This document shows positions 26,484-35,080 of a DNA stretch of 64,000 bases, piece after piece. Below the pieces are notes generated by a model. The model searched no databases, was not told the origin of the DNA, and saw only the letters and a list, made by a program, of their open reading frames with translations. Every line of letters starts with the position of its first letter. Positions within the stretch are counted from its first letter, which is position 1. The stretch is from NCBI GenBank assembly GCA_017403185.1, contig JAFQON010000011.1, forward strand, positions 1-64,000. Reading direction: 5' to 3'. The position numbers and the translations under genes were made by a program. This DNA comes from Clostridia bacterium (lineage in GTDB: Bacteria; Bacillota; Clostridia; Oscillospirales; Acutalibacteraceae).

Positions 26484-26512
26484 TTGACACTGTGAACAAA
26501 ATATGATAGAAT
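26484..26512 (+). promoter_or_regulatory. Sigma-A promoter of the LuxR-type regulator
   Basis: -35 TTGACA (perfect, 26484-26489), 17-nt spacer, -10 TAGAAT (26507-26512), 29 nt before the ATG. Confidence 0.75.
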
Positions 26513-26541
26513 AATAGAAAATCAAAAAAAGGAGGGATAAT

Positions 26542-27513
26542 ATGTCAACCATATACGGAATTGCGTTTTCTGTTTCTTTGCTTATGATTGGTGTTTACTT
26601 TTTTGTTGACAGCAAGCATGACAAATGGTTATTGTCGCTGTTTATCTCCGTTGCGGTATGTGACTTTGGCTATTTTTTGTTATCCCTTTCAAAAACACTT
26701 GATGCTGCGCTTTGGTCAAACAGAATAGCATATCTCGGAAATGTCTTTCTTCCGTTTTCGCTTCTGATGATGATAATGAGTCTGTCACGCTTTAATTACC
26801 CCAAATGGTTACCGAAAATTCTTGTTGCAGTAAACACGGTTATGCTTTTGATTGCCGCAAGCGGAGGATTTTTGCCGATTTATTATAAGGAAGTTTCACT
26901 CGGATTTGACAACGGATATCCCGTGCTTATCAAAGAATACGGTCCGCTTCACCCTGTTTATAAGGTTTTTCTTTTTGCGTATTTTACCGCAATGGTGGCG
27001 GTTATTGCATATACCGCAGTTAAGAAAACTGTTGTTTCAAGCAAGCACACAGCTTTCCTCGCCTTCGTTGTTATCGGAAATATCGCAATATGGCTTGTTG
27101 AAAATATGATTCATTCAAGCTTTGAGTTCCTTTCAATTTCATATATTGTAACCGAAGGGATGATACTTTTCCTTTATTCGATACTTCAGGACTACGGAAT
27201 AACCGACACACCAAAGGAAATTGTTACGGTAACCGAGCAGCACACAGAAACAGTCGAAGTATTAAAAGCTTTCAGCGATGAACAGATTGAAAGTATTATG
27301 AAAAATTGGGATGCAACAGAAACGCTTTCTCAAAGAGAAAAAGAAGTTTTGCACTTCCTGCTTGAAAACAAGAAACGGAAGGTTATTGCAGAAACGCTGT
27401 TCGTAACCGAAAGCACAATCAAAAAACATACCGCTGCAATATACCGCAAGCTCGAAACAGCAAACAGAGCAGAGCTTTTTGAAAAAGCAAAAGAGTATTC
27501 CGCACAAATTTAA
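26542..27513 (+). CDS. Membrane-anchored LuxR-family transcriptional regulator
   Basis: 323 residues. The N-terminal 215 residues contain seven hydrophobic helices resembling the 7TM region of some histidine kinases. After a short linker, a LuxR-type HTH occupies residues about 258-320 (LSQREKEVLHFLLENKKRKVIAE and TESTIKKHTAAIYRKLETANR). It would be a one-component sensor that binds DNA while staying in the membrane, suited to sensing envelope state or a lipid-like ligand. It is divergent from the eight-gene envelope operon with repeated sites between them, so it is the probable regulator of that operon. AAAGGAGG precedes the ATG. Confidence 0.85.
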   Translation: MSTIYGIAFSVSLLMIGVYFFVDSKHDKWLLSLFISVAVCDFGYFLLSLSKTLDAALWSNRIAYLGNVFLPFSLLMMIMSLSRFNYPKWLPKILVAVNTVMLLIAASGGFLPIYYKEVSLGFDNGYPVLIKEYGPLHPVYKVFLFAYFTAMVAVIAYTAVKKTVVSSKHTAFLAFVVIGNIAIWLVENMIHSSFEFLSISYIVTEGMILFLYSILQDYGITDTPKEIVTVTEQHTETVEVLKAFSDEQIESIMKNWDATETLSQREKEVLHFLLENKKRKVIAETLFVTESTIKKHTAAIYRKLETANRAELFEKAKEYSAQI

Positions 27514-27550
27514 TGTAAGATTTTTATACGCTTTAAATATCATATAATCA

Positions 27551-27585
27551 TCACAAAAAGCCGACGGATTAAACTCCGTCGGCTT
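27551..27585 (-). terminator. Rho-independent terminator of the GH5 gene
   Basis: A perfect 11-bp stem AAGCCGACGGA/TCCGTCGGCTT (27558-27568 with 27575-27585). On the minus strand it is followed by TTTGTGA. It lies 28 nt beyond the stop of the 27614-29104 gene, and may also stop the convergent LuxR transcript. Confidence 0.8.
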
Positions 27586-27613
27586 CAGACTGTTTATACA
27601 GCCTCCTTATGTT

Positions 27614-29104
27614 TTATTTGAATTTTACAGTGACCCTATGTTTTCCGATGCCTGTTTTTATTTCAAGCCTGCTGTACGGCGTATTTTCAACCGGAATGAT
27701 TCTATGCTCACCATCAGTTTCGACACATTCTATTTCTTTATGAACAAAAATTTCCGTCGGAGCATCAAAAGAATTTTTCTGATTAAATTCCAGAACAAAC
27801 AAACCGTTTTCTCTGTCGGTATAATATCTTTCAATTGTTCCGCATACGGCAACAGGCACGGTTCTGATAAGACTTTTTGAAATAGGGCTGTCAAACATTT
27901 CACGGTAAAAAGACCAATAGGTGTGGCTCCACTGATTTTCGTCAAACTTATCAAGAAGAAAATCTATATGCGACAGCCATTCCGTTCCGTCGGAATGGCC
28001 GCCCCATTCCCCTACCATCAGCGGCACAGCCAGCCTTTCGGCACTCTTTTTCTGCTCTTCAAATATTGACCACACTCTTGTATCACTTGCATATTTATAT
28101 GCGGGAGTATCAACCATGAGGTCATAAGCATGAGGGGTATAGCAAAGATTTTTTTCACGCACGCCGTCATAATTAACGGCATGAGCACAATAAGGTATAC
28201 CAAGATTGGAATAATAGCTGTTCTCCATAATGATTATTCCGTTCTCAGTTATGTTCCTGACTGTTTTTGCAGCCCTGCTGATAAAATCGGAATAAACCTC
28301 TTCATCAAATTTTCTCACAAGACTATCGCCTGCGCTTGTGACCTTGCGAAACAAATCGGGGTCATTGAACGGTTCAAGCACACGCACCGCATTGCCGGAA
28401 AGAAGCTGTTTTATCATCCACAGCTTTTTGCATCGTTTGTCAGTGATGACCGTTTTGGCAAGATTAAATATCAGTTTTCTGAACACTCTGCCACCGCTTT
28501 TGCCGAGGAAGGGTTCATTAAACAAGTCAAAGCCGAAAAGTGCAGGATGGTCCTTGAATCTTTCGGCAATGTGAGCCCACATATTAAGGAAGCGGGTCTG
28601 AATTCCGACACCGTCATATTCCTTGTTTGCCCAGAAATTGTCAAAGCAGTTGTGAACGGCTTTTCTGAAAAAATAGCCCTCCGCCCAGACAAATTTAACG
28701 GGCTTGAATTTTGCACCGTCCGTCATGCACGCCCATACGGGTGCACCGTCACCGGCATCACTCGGGCCGCCGTATAAATCCTGGTGCATATCAAGATAGA
28801 AATATACACCGTATTTTTCGCAAAGATTTGCAAAAGCTTCAATTTTATCAATGTATTCTTCATTATACCTGCCGGGCTCGGGTTCAATTGCAGCCCATGT
28901 AACGCCGAGACGGATAATGTTGAATCCGCTTTCGCTGAGCCTGCGCACCGCCTTTTCGGATTCCTCGTCACCGTTCAGATAAAAGGTTCTCGGCTCGCCC
29001 CAGCCGTTGTACCCGCCCTTATCACAGTAGTTAACACCGTTAAAAATTCTTTGTCTGCCGAAATTATCAACAAATCTTCTGCCTTCAACACGAATCCTGT
29101 CCAT
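27614..29104 (-). CDS. GH5 glycoside hydrolase, endoglycoceramidase-like
   Basis: 496 residues. A TIM barrel with FNIIRLGVTWAAIEPEPGRY, YFYLDMHQDLYGG, GFDLFNEP (acid/base E197), CYTPHAYDL and LMVGEWGG (nucleophile E366), then a C-terminal beta-sandwich (RTVPVAVCGTIERYYTD onward). The HQD, DLFNEP and TPHAYD motifs together with the C-terminal domain are those of endoglycoceramidases and related glucocerebrosidases (GH5 lipid-glycan hydrolases) rather than cellulases. There is no signal peptide, so it would act on internalised glycolipid. GGGAGG sets the start at 29104. It is divergent from the GH43 gene. Glycosphingolipid specificity is inferred. Confidence 0.75.
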   Translation of the reverse strand: MDRIRVEGRRFVDNFGRQRIFNGVNYCDKGGYNGWGEPRTFYLNGDEESEKAVRRLSESGFNIIRLGVTWAAIEPEPGRYNEEYIDKIEAFANLCEKYGVYFYLDMHQDLYGGPSDAGDGAPVWACMTDGAKFKPVKFVWAEGYFFRKAVHNCFDNFWANKEYDGVGIQTRFLNMWAHIAERFKDHPALFGFDLFNEPFLGKSGGRVFRKLIFNLAKTVITDKRCKKLWMIKQLLSGNAVRVLEPFNDPDLFRKVTSAGDSLVRKFDEEVYSDFISRAAKTVRNITENGIIIMENSYYSNLGIPYCAHAVNYDGVREKNLCYTPHAYDLMVDTPAYKYASDTRVWSIFEEQKKSAERLAVPLMVGEWGGHSDGTEWLSHIDFLLDKFDENQWSHTYWSFYREMFDSPISKSLIRTVPVAVCGTIERYYTDRENGLFVLEFNQKNSFDAPTEIFVHKEIECVETDGEHRIIPVENTPYSRLEIKTGIGKHRVTVKFK

Positions 29105-29126
29105 AAGACACCTCCCATACAATTAA

Positions 29127-29154
29127 ATTATAAATGACTAAACAGAATTGTCAA
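29127..29154 (-). promoter_or_regulatory. Consensus sigma-A promoter of the GH5 gene
   Basis: On the minus strand, perfect -35 TTGACA (29149-29154), 16-nt spacer, perfect -10 TATAAT (29127-29132), 23 nt before the ATG at 29104. Confidence 0.75.
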
Positions 29155-29208
29155 TACAACAAATCCGCACTGATTATACTTTTCCTGCATATTATCATCT
29201 GATTACAA

Positions 29209-29237
29209 TTGAAATAACACGATATATGTGATAGAAT
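29209..29237 (+). promoter_or_regulatory. Sigma-A promoter of the GH43/EEP pair
   Basis: -35 TTGAAA (29209-29214), 17-nt spacer, -10 TAGAAT (29232-29237), 33 nt before the ATG at 29270. Confidence 0.65.
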
Positions 29238-29269
29238 TCAATAAAGTAAACTTTTTTCGGGAGGATGCC

Positions 29270-30250
29270 ATGAGCGTAAAAACAGATATATTCATCAAAG
29301 ACCGTGCAGACCCGTTTGTCACCAAAGGCAGCGACGGATATTACTATTTCACGGCATCGTATCCAATGTATGGCAAAGATGACAGCGAGGGTTATGACAG
29401 AATAATTCTTCGCAGGGCAAAAAGCATTGAAGATCTGGCAGATGCAGAAGAAAAAGTCATATGGGATGAAAAGGAATCACAGACTGCTTTCAGATTTATT
29501 TGGGCACCCGAGATTCACGAAATCAGCGGGAAGTGGTATGTTCTTTTTGCTGCAAGCGGAAGCGAAAAAAATGTGTGGGACATCAACTGTCATATCATAA
29601 TGTGCGAAGGAAATGACCCTTATAATGACATATGGGTTGATAAGGGTAAATTTGAAGCCTGCGACGGCGACGATTTCTCATTCAGAGGTTTTTCACTTGA
29701 TATGACACACTTTGAGTGCAACGGCAAACACTATGTTGCATGGGCACAAAACGGCGGAAATTCAAATGTTTATCTCGCAACGATTAATCCTGATATGCCG
29801 CACCGGACAACCTGCCCCGCAACTCTGCTGACCAAGCCTGAATACGATTGGGAAAGGGTGAATATTCCCGTTAACGAAGGCCCTGCCGCAATGATACATA
29901 ACGGCAGAATTTTTCTTGCATTCTCGGCGTCGGCAACGGGTCCTGAATACTGCATCGGGCTTATGTACGCAGATGAAAAAGCAGATTTGACCGATATCTC
30001 AAGCTGGACAAAGCTCAGCACTCCCCTGCTCACTTCCGATGACCTTGACGGTGAATACGGACCCGGTCATAATTCATTTGTAAAGGATGAAAACGGAGAT
30101 TGGATTTTTGTTTATCATTCAAGAGATGAAAAATGCTTCAAGGGCGAGTGCGGTTATTCGCACCATGACCCGCTTTATGATCCATGCAGAAGTGCAAGAA
30201 AAAGAAAAGTTTTGTGGGATGAAAACGGTTTTCCCATTCTTAACGGGTGA
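29270..30250 (+). CDS. GH43-family glycoside hydrolase
   Basis: 326 residues of a five-bladed beta-propeller. The three GH43 acidic residues are visible: Asp14 in DRADPF (base), Asp144 in FSLDMTHF (pKa modulator) and Glu203 in PVNEGPA (acid). FIWAPEIHEISGKWYVLFAAS and GPGHNSFVKDENGDWIFVYHS are typical family strands. It is expected to release arabinose, xylose or galactose from side chains; the exact activity is unclear. There is no signal peptide. GGGAGGATG fixes the ATG at 29270, not the frame start at 29228. Its TGA is 5 nt before the ATG of the EEP gene. Confidence 0.85.
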   Translation: MSVKTDIFIKDRADPFVTKGSDGYYYFTASYPMYGKDDSEGYDRIILRRAKSIEDLADAEEKVIWDEKESQTAFRFIWAPEIHEISGKWYVLFAASGSEKNVWDINCHIIMCEGNDPYNDIWVDKGKFEACDGDDFSFRGFSLDMTHFECNGKHYVAWAQNGGNSNVYLATINPDMPHRTTCPATLLTKPEYDWERVNIPVNEGPAAMIHNGRIFLAFSASATGPEYCIGLMYADEKADLTDISSWTKLSTPLLTSDDLDGEYGPGHNSFVKDENGDWIFVYHSRDEKCFKGECGYSHHDPLYDPCRSARKRKVLWDENGFPILNG

Positions 30251-30255
30251 TTGAA

Positions 30256-30969
30256 ATGAAGGTTATGACATTCAATATTCAGCACGCACTGGATTTTAAA
30301 AGAAAAGTTATTGACACCGATTTATTTGCAGATGCAATCGCAAAGCACAACGCTGATTTCTGCGGTCTCAATGAGGTCAGAGGCGAAGGTCCGATTGAAA
30401 ACTACACGGATCAGACAAATGCCATAGGTGACAAGCTCGGATATTACAGATATTTCGGCGAAGCAATCAAAGTCAGAGGCACAAGCCCTTACGGTAATGC
30501 GCTTGTGAGCAGATATCCGTTAAAATCGGTTGAAACAATAAGAATCCCCGACCCCGAAGCCAAAGATGAGCTTGACAGAGACGGCGACCCCGTGCACTAT
30601 GAATCACGGTGCATCATAAAGTCGGTTATTGAGAAAAACAAAAAAGATATCTGCATTCTTGTAACCCATTTCGGGCTTGCGGAGAGTGAAAGAATAAGTG
30701 CAGTGAATAAGCTTTGCGAAATTATCGACAGAACTGATTTACCGCTGATTCTTATGGGCGATTTCAACACAGAGCCCGATGAAGAATTGCTTGCGCCTCT
30801 GTTTGGCAGACTGAAAAGCATTGATACATATGAGAATACCTTTCCGTCGGACAAGCCGCAAATAAAAATTGATTATATTTTATATAAGGGATTGGAATGC
30901 AAATATTCTGAAACAATCAACGAAGTTTATGCAGACCATTTGCCGCTTGTTGCTGAATTTGATATATAA
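30256..30969 (+). CDS. Endonuclease/exonuclease/phosphatase-family metal hydrolase
   Basis: 237 residues with the EEP fold: MKVMTFNIQH (residues 1-10, metal Asn), GLNEVRGEG (metal Glu), SPYGNALVSRYPL, LVTHFGLAESER, LPLILMGDFNTEP (Asp/Asn) and DHLPLVAEF (catalytic Asp-His). The superfamily includes phosphodiesterases, inositol phosphatases and neutral sphingomyelinases. This protein is cytoplasmic and short, so a sugar-phosphate or phosphodiester substrate is likely. A GTG at 30247 overlaps the GH43 stop; the ATG at 30256 fits the family start better. It is co-transcribed with the GH43 gene. Confidence 0.8.
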   Translation: MKVMTFNIQHALDFKRKVIDTDLFADAIAKHNADFCGLNEVRGEGPIENYTDQTNAIGDKLGYYRYFGEAIKVRGTSPYGNALVSRYPLKSVETIRIPDPEAKDELDRDGDPVHYESRCIIKSVIEKNKKDICILVTHFGLAESERISAVNKLCEIIDRTDLPLILMGDFNTEPDEELLAPLFGRLKSIDTYENTFPSDKPQIKIDYILYKGLECKYSETINEVYADHLPLVAEFDI

Positions 30970-30977
30970 TATACAAA

Positions 30978-31007
30978 AAAGACCTCATTGCTGAGGTCTT
31001 TCTTTTT
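30978..31007. terminator. Bidirectional rho-independent terminator
   Basis: A perfect 10-bp stem AAAGACCTCA/TGAGGTCTTT (30978-30987 with 30992-31001) and a 4-nt loop, with CTTTTT on the plus side and TTTTTTG-like sequence on the minus side. It serves both the EEP gene and the convergent GH3 gene. Confidence 0.85.
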
Positions 31008-33375
31008 ATGCAAATCTCATTGTCATTTCAAGAATGCGTTTTACGCAAACCTCAAGGTCTGCTCTTGTGAGCTCGCCTTTATCATAGGCGGTTTTGAGGT
31101 CTTCGGGGTAGCCGACAGGCATTTTCATATCATTGCCCGCCTTAACCTCCTTAACAGGGTCATTCTTAACACCCCAATCGGTTTCAACCATGCCCTTGAA
31201 GCCCCATTCACCTCTGAGAATACCCATAATAAGCTCGTAGCTTTCAGAGGTATGCTGACCGTTGATTCTGTTGTATGATGTCATTACAGTCCACGGGTCT
31301 GACTCTTTAACAACAATTTCAAAGCCCTTAAGATAAACCTCACGCAATGCTCTTTCAGAAATGCGTGCGTCAATATCATATCTGTTTGCTTCCTTGTTGT
31401 TGCAAGCAAAATGTTTGATTGAAACTGCCGTTTTTGAAGCCTGAACGCCCCTTGTGAGTGCTGCAGCGCATTTGCCCGATACAACGGGATCTTCGGAATA
31501 ATATTCAAAGTTTCTGCCGCAGAGAGGGTCTCTGTGAATATTAAGTGCAGGTGCAAGCCATATTCCTATGTTATTCTCTCTGATTTCGTTACCTGCCGCT
31601 GCACCGACTTCATAGATAAGCTCGGGATTCCATGAGCAGGCAAGAAGTGTTGCACAGGGCCATGCTGTGGTCGGAATACCCGTTGCAGGCTCAAGACGCA
31701 AGCCTGCAGGACCGTCTGCAGTGGGCACGGGCGGAATATCAAGTCTTTCCAATCCGCCGAAGCAGCCTGTATTTGCAACGCCTGTGGGTGCGTGACCGCC
31801 GACAAAATCCATAAGCTCCTCAACGGTAAACTGAGCTACAAATTCGTCAAGAGTTATTGTTTCTCCGAATCTGTCAAACTTAACGATTTCGTCGGGTGCT
31901 TTTGCGCCCGAAGGCTCATTGGGTGCATAAAAATATTCTTCTTCACCCTGAGGAAGAGCTTCAAAGCTGCCGTCTGCAAGCATACGCTTTGCAAGCTTGA
32001 AGGGTTTGCACCAATTTTTAAGCTGCTCAACAACGGTATCTTCTTCAACCGAATATTCATAACCGAGTTTTACGGCATCTCTGACCGATGTGCCGAGATA
32101 AAATTCATAATTACCCTTTTCAAGCACATAAGCCGATTTTGCAATTTTGCCGAGGTCATCAAAGCTCGCCATATCTTTAGCATCAAAGCTCACAACAACG
32201 GTTTCGCTTTCATCGGGAGCAAGAAGCTTTGTTTTTTTGAAGGCTGCAAGCTCTCTTGAAGGCTTGCCAAGCTTGCCCTGAGGAGCTGAATAATAAAGCT
32301 GAACAACCTCTCTGCCCGCCACATCGCCCGTGTTCTTTACTGTTGCAACGGCAACTATTTTGCCCTCGCTTTCGCAGCATACTTTACCGCTGATTTCAAA
32401 TGTTGTATACGAAAGACCGAAGCCGAAGGGATAGCGCACACTTTCCCTAGCCATCGTTTCAAAATAACGGTAGCCTACATAGATATCATCGGAATAATCA
32501 ATATACTGAAAGCTCTCCCAGAATTCTTCCTTACAAGGGTAGCAATCATAGGATTTTGCGATTGTATCAGCCATTTTGCCCGAGGGGTTAACATCTCCGC
32601 AAAGAATATCTGCAATTGCAGTGCCGCCTTCCATACCGCCTTGCCATGAGAAAAGAACTGCCTGAACATCTTCTCTCTCTGCAAAAAATTCGCAGTCGAT
32701 TGTTGCACCCGAATTAATAACAATAACAACCTTTTTGAAAAGCTCACAGCATTTATCAATAAGTTCTTTTTCAATATCGGAGAGATAATAGTCACCGCCC
32801 TGAGGTCTGCGGTCAACACCCTCTGCAGAGAAACGGCTGAGAGTAATAACAGCGGTTTCAGCCCATTCGGATGCAGATTTAATAAGATTTTCGGGCACAG
32901 CAGGCTCTTTAACGTGCATGCTTGCGAAAGTGTCATAGGTCATATCGTCACGCTTTGTGCAGAATTCCATTGCGTTAACAATATCCCAGGTTGCGTTAAT
33001 CTGCTCCTGAGTGGGAATATGAACGCTTTCTTTTTCAACATATTCCTTATAAAAATCAACAAGAGGCATATAAACAGCGGCCTTGCCGTCTTTTTCTTTC
33101 TCTTTGAAGCCTTCAAATATATTGCGGATATATTTTGTGTGAACATCGCCGCTACCGCCGCCGCCTTTTATGTATTCAATAGTTGCCTTGCCGAAAAGCG
33201 CAACCTTTTCGCCTTTTTTAAGAGGCAAAGCATTGTTTTCGTTTTTGAGAAGCACCATACCCTCTGTTGCAGCTTTTCTTGAAAGCTGAGCGTGCTTTTT
33301 TGAGGCGGTGCAGCATCTGCCGTCTTCGCCCAGAGGAATACAGGGCTGATATCTGAATCTTGCGTATTTATTCAT
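31006..33375 (-). CDS. GH3 beta-glycosidase with circularly permuted domains
   Basis: 789 residues. The usual order is reversed: the alpha/beta-sandwich (GMVLLKNENNALPLKKGEKVA at the start; SWQGGMEGGTAIADILCGDVNPSGK) and the fibronectin-III-like domain come first (residues 30-470). The TIM barrel comes last (FTVEELMDFVGGHA, TADGPAGLRL, GRNFEYYSEDP, SIKHFACNN, MVETDWG with nucleophile Asp733). This permuted layout is known from Ruminococcus and Butyrivibrio beta-glucosidases. There is no signal peptide; it is cytoplasmic and probably hydrolyses short beta-glucosides. It starts with ATG at 33375 after GGCAGGAA and has its own promoter and terminator. Confidence 0.9.
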   Translation of the reverse strand: MNKYARFRYQPCIPLGEDGRCCTASKKHAQLSRKAATEGMVLLKNENNALPLKKGEKVALFGKATIEYIKGGGGSGDVHTKYIRNIFEGFKEKEKDGKAAVYMPLVDFYKEYVEKESVHIPTQEQINATWDIVNAMEFCTKRDDMTYDTFASMHVKEPAVPENLIKSASEWAETAVITLSRFSAEGVDRRPQGGDYYLSDIEKELIDKCCELFKKVVIVINSGATIDCEFFAEREDVQAVLFSWQGGMEGGTAIADILCGDVNPSGKMADTIAKSYDCYPCKEEFWESFQYIDYSDDIYVGYRYFETMARESVRYPFGFGLSYTTFEISGKVCCESEGKIVAVATVKNTGDVAGREVVQLYYSAPQGKLGKPSRELAAFKKTKLLAPDESETVVVSFDAKDMASFDDLGKIAKSAYVLEKGNYEFYLGTSVRDAVKLGYEYSVEEDTVVEQLKNWCKPFKLAKRMLADGSFEALPQGEEEYFYAPNEPSGAKAPDEIVKFDRFGETITLDEFVAQFTVEELMDFVGGHAPTGVANTGCFGGLERLDIPPVPTADGPAGLRLEPATGIPTTAWPCATLLACSWNPELIYEVGAAAGNEIRENNIGIWLAPALNIHRDPLCGRNFEYYSEDPVVSGKCAAALTRGVQASKTAVSIKHFACNNKEANRYDIDARISERALREVYLKGFEIVVKESDPWTVMTSYNRINGQHTSESYELIMGILRGEWGFKGMVETDWGVKNDPVKEVKAGNDMKMPVGYPEDLKTAYDKGELTRADLEVCVKRILEMTMRFA

Positions 33376-33408
33376 TGAACATTCCTGCCTTTATTTTAAA
33401 GTTAATTA

Positions 33409-33436
33409 ATTATAGCATAACTCCTGCAATTATCAA
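33409..33436 (-). promoter_or_regulatory. Sigma-A promoter of the GH3 gene
   Basis: On the minus strand, -35 TTGATA (33431-33436), 16-nt spacer, perfect -10 TATAAT (33409-33414), 34 nt before the ATG. Confidence 0.7.
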
Positions 33437-33441
33437 GCTGT

Positions 33442-34518
33442 TTATCTTATTTCGTCATACATTACTTTAATTATTTTACAGGAGTTAAGCGGTGCTTCGC
33501 AATTATTGGAATGATAATAAGAAACAAGAAAATAATCTTCGCCTTCAATAATTGCAGGGTAGCAATAGCCGTTATTCGGGTCATCTTCAAGCGCATAGAT
33601 ACGGCTGAAGGTTTTGCCGTCATCCTCGCTTACGGCGCACACAAGCGGAGTTCTGCCCCACACGCTGCCGTCTGCGTTGGGTCTTGTTGTATAATTGGGA
33701 ATCGGATTGAACACGGCAAGAGTGAACTCCCCTGCCTTTTTCATAAGAAGCGGTGAATCGGGCGATGAGAAAAATCTGTTTGGCGAAGGCTCAGTCCATG
33801 TTTCGCCGTTATCATAAGAAAAGCATTCAAACTGAAATCCCAAATCGGTGCGTGAAAAAGCATGAAGAACACCGTCGGAATGCTGATAAACCATAGTTTC
33901 CTGCAAACCTGTTTCGCTTTTATCTGAGAACGGTATATCCTGCCTTTCGGCTATTTCATGCCATATTTTCCCGTCATCATCGGATGCAAAAATACATTTT
34001 AATCCATGACCGATATATTTCATTTCACCGTTAATTTTCTTTGAGTGAATATTTGCAGGCAGAATAATTCTGCCGTTTTGAAGTCTTACCGCATGGTCAT
34101 TTTCAATTACAAAATAGTTTTCGTTATCATCAACAAACTTTTCGGGAGTTGAAAATGTTTTGCCTTCATCTGCAGAGTGTGAAAAATAAGGAATTCCGCT
34201 TTCGTTTTCCTTGGCTTTTCGCAGATATATGATGCCTACATCACCGTTATTCATTCTCACAAGCGAAGGACACATATAATTCCTCGAATTTTCGTCATGG
34301 GCAAATAGAATCCGTTCATCAACCCATGTTTCGCCCTCATCATATGAGGTGAAAGCGGCGATATCGGCGGAGCATTCATCGTGCCAATCATTACCCGTAA
34401 ATCTTGAATAAACAAAAAGAATTGAATTATCTTTTAATCGCAGAAAAGTACCCTCGCCGTTGCGGGGATTGCCGTCTTTTGCCGTTAAAAATAAAACTTC
34501 ACGCCCGATTTTTTCCAT
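33442..34518 (-). CDS. Asp-box (BNR) sialidase-like protein
   Basis: A 358-residue beta-propeller with five Asp-box-like repeats: SYDEGETW, SADEGKTF, SDDDGKIW, SYDNGETW and SEDDGKTF. PRNGEGTFLRLKDNSILFVYSRF at the N-terminus and NDHAVRLQNGRIILPANIH in the middle are typical of BNR_2 proteins; as with the protein at 3415, no FRIP catalytic-arginine motif is seen and there is no signal peptide. The substrate is unknown; possibilities include sialosides or other charged glycosides. It is last in a run with sdaAB-sdaAA and a CrtO-like gene, 9 nt after the latter. A weak GATAC-like ribosome site precedes the ATG. Confidence 0.75.
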   Translation of the reverse strand: MEKIGREVLFLTAKDGNPRNGEGTFLRLKDNSILFVYSRFTGNDWHDECSADIAAFTSYDEGETWVDERILFAHDENSRNYMCPSLVRMNNGDVGIIYLRKAKENESGIPYFSHSADEGKTFSTPEKFVDDNENYFVIENDHAVRLQNGRIILPANIHSKKINGEMKYIGHGLKCIFASDDDGKIWHEIAERQDIPFSDKSETGLQETMVYQHSDGVLHAFSRTDLGFQFECFSYDNGETWTEPSPNRFFSSPDSPLLMKKAGEFTLAVFNPIPNYTTRPNADGSVWGRTPLVCAVSEDDGKTFSRIYALEDDPNNGYCYPAIIEGEDYFLVSYYHSNNCEAPLNSCKIIKVMYDEIR

Positions 34519-34527
34519 AGTATCACC

Positions 34528-35064
34528 TTAATCTTTTTTCAGTTTCATCAATTTCAATATTCTCGGTCTGTTATATCGCTGAACAATTATAAAAACAGAA
34601 TCAACTGCAGCCGCAAAAAACGAAGTTAACACAAAGACCAACGGCACTCCGAATTCCAGCGAGAAAAAAATCGGAATAAAGCTTAAAACAAAGATTATTT
34701 CATGCGTCAGTTCCGCACCGCACATTGTTTTTGATATTTCCTCAAGACTGTGTTTTTCAACAGAAAAAGCCTCCGGAAAATATGCAGGAACATGCCCCTT
34801 CCATTTCTTAACATTAAGAAACTTATATATTTTTCTCTCAAATTTTTTGGGTGAAAACCACCTGTTATCGGGAACCGTAAGCTTTTCAGGAAAAGCCCTT
34901 GAGATAAGACCGACTGCGAGTCTCATAACAAAATGATATGAAATCGTTAAAAATGTCACAAAAAGAGAGTAAAAAACAACGCTTTTTGTGAAATGATAAA
35001 AAGCATAAAAAGATACCGTTAAAAATAAAAATAACGGGGTTGAAATAAGCATTGCTTTTCTCAT
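34528..35064 (-). CDS. CrtO-like membrane acyltransferase
   Basis: 178 residues with four hydrophobic segments. The C-terminal VDSVFIIVQRYNRPRILKLMKLKK closely parallels the end of staphylococcal CrtO (glycosyl-4,4'-diaponeurosporenoate acyltransferase). KIYKFLNVKKWKGHVP and CGAELTHEIIFVLSFIPIFF match its conserved central motifs. CrtO acylates a glycosylated carotenoid, but homologues occur widely in Clostridia without carotenoid genes, so here it more likely modifies another lipid. GGAGTGG precedes the ATG. It lies 16 nt after sdaAA and before a sialidase-like gene; the grouping looks incidental. Confidence 0.7.
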   Translation of the reverse strand: MRKAMLISTPLFLFLTVSFYAFYHFTKSVVFYSLFVTFLTISYHFVMRLAVGLISRAFPEKLTVPDNRWFSPKKFERKIYKFLNVKKWKGHVPAYFPEAFSVEKHSLEEISKTMCGAELTHEIIFVLSFIPIFFSLEFGVPLVFVLTSFFAAAVDSVFIIVQRYNRPRILKLMKLKKD

Positions 35065-35080
35065 TTTACCACTCCTGATG

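Noticed and set aside
28130..28777. 215-codon open frame on the plus strand
   Set aside because: Antisense to the GH5 gene with its catalytic motifs; no supporting signals.
31792..32259. 155-codon open frame on the plus strand
   Set aside because: Antisense to the GH3 gene; composition of a shadow frame.
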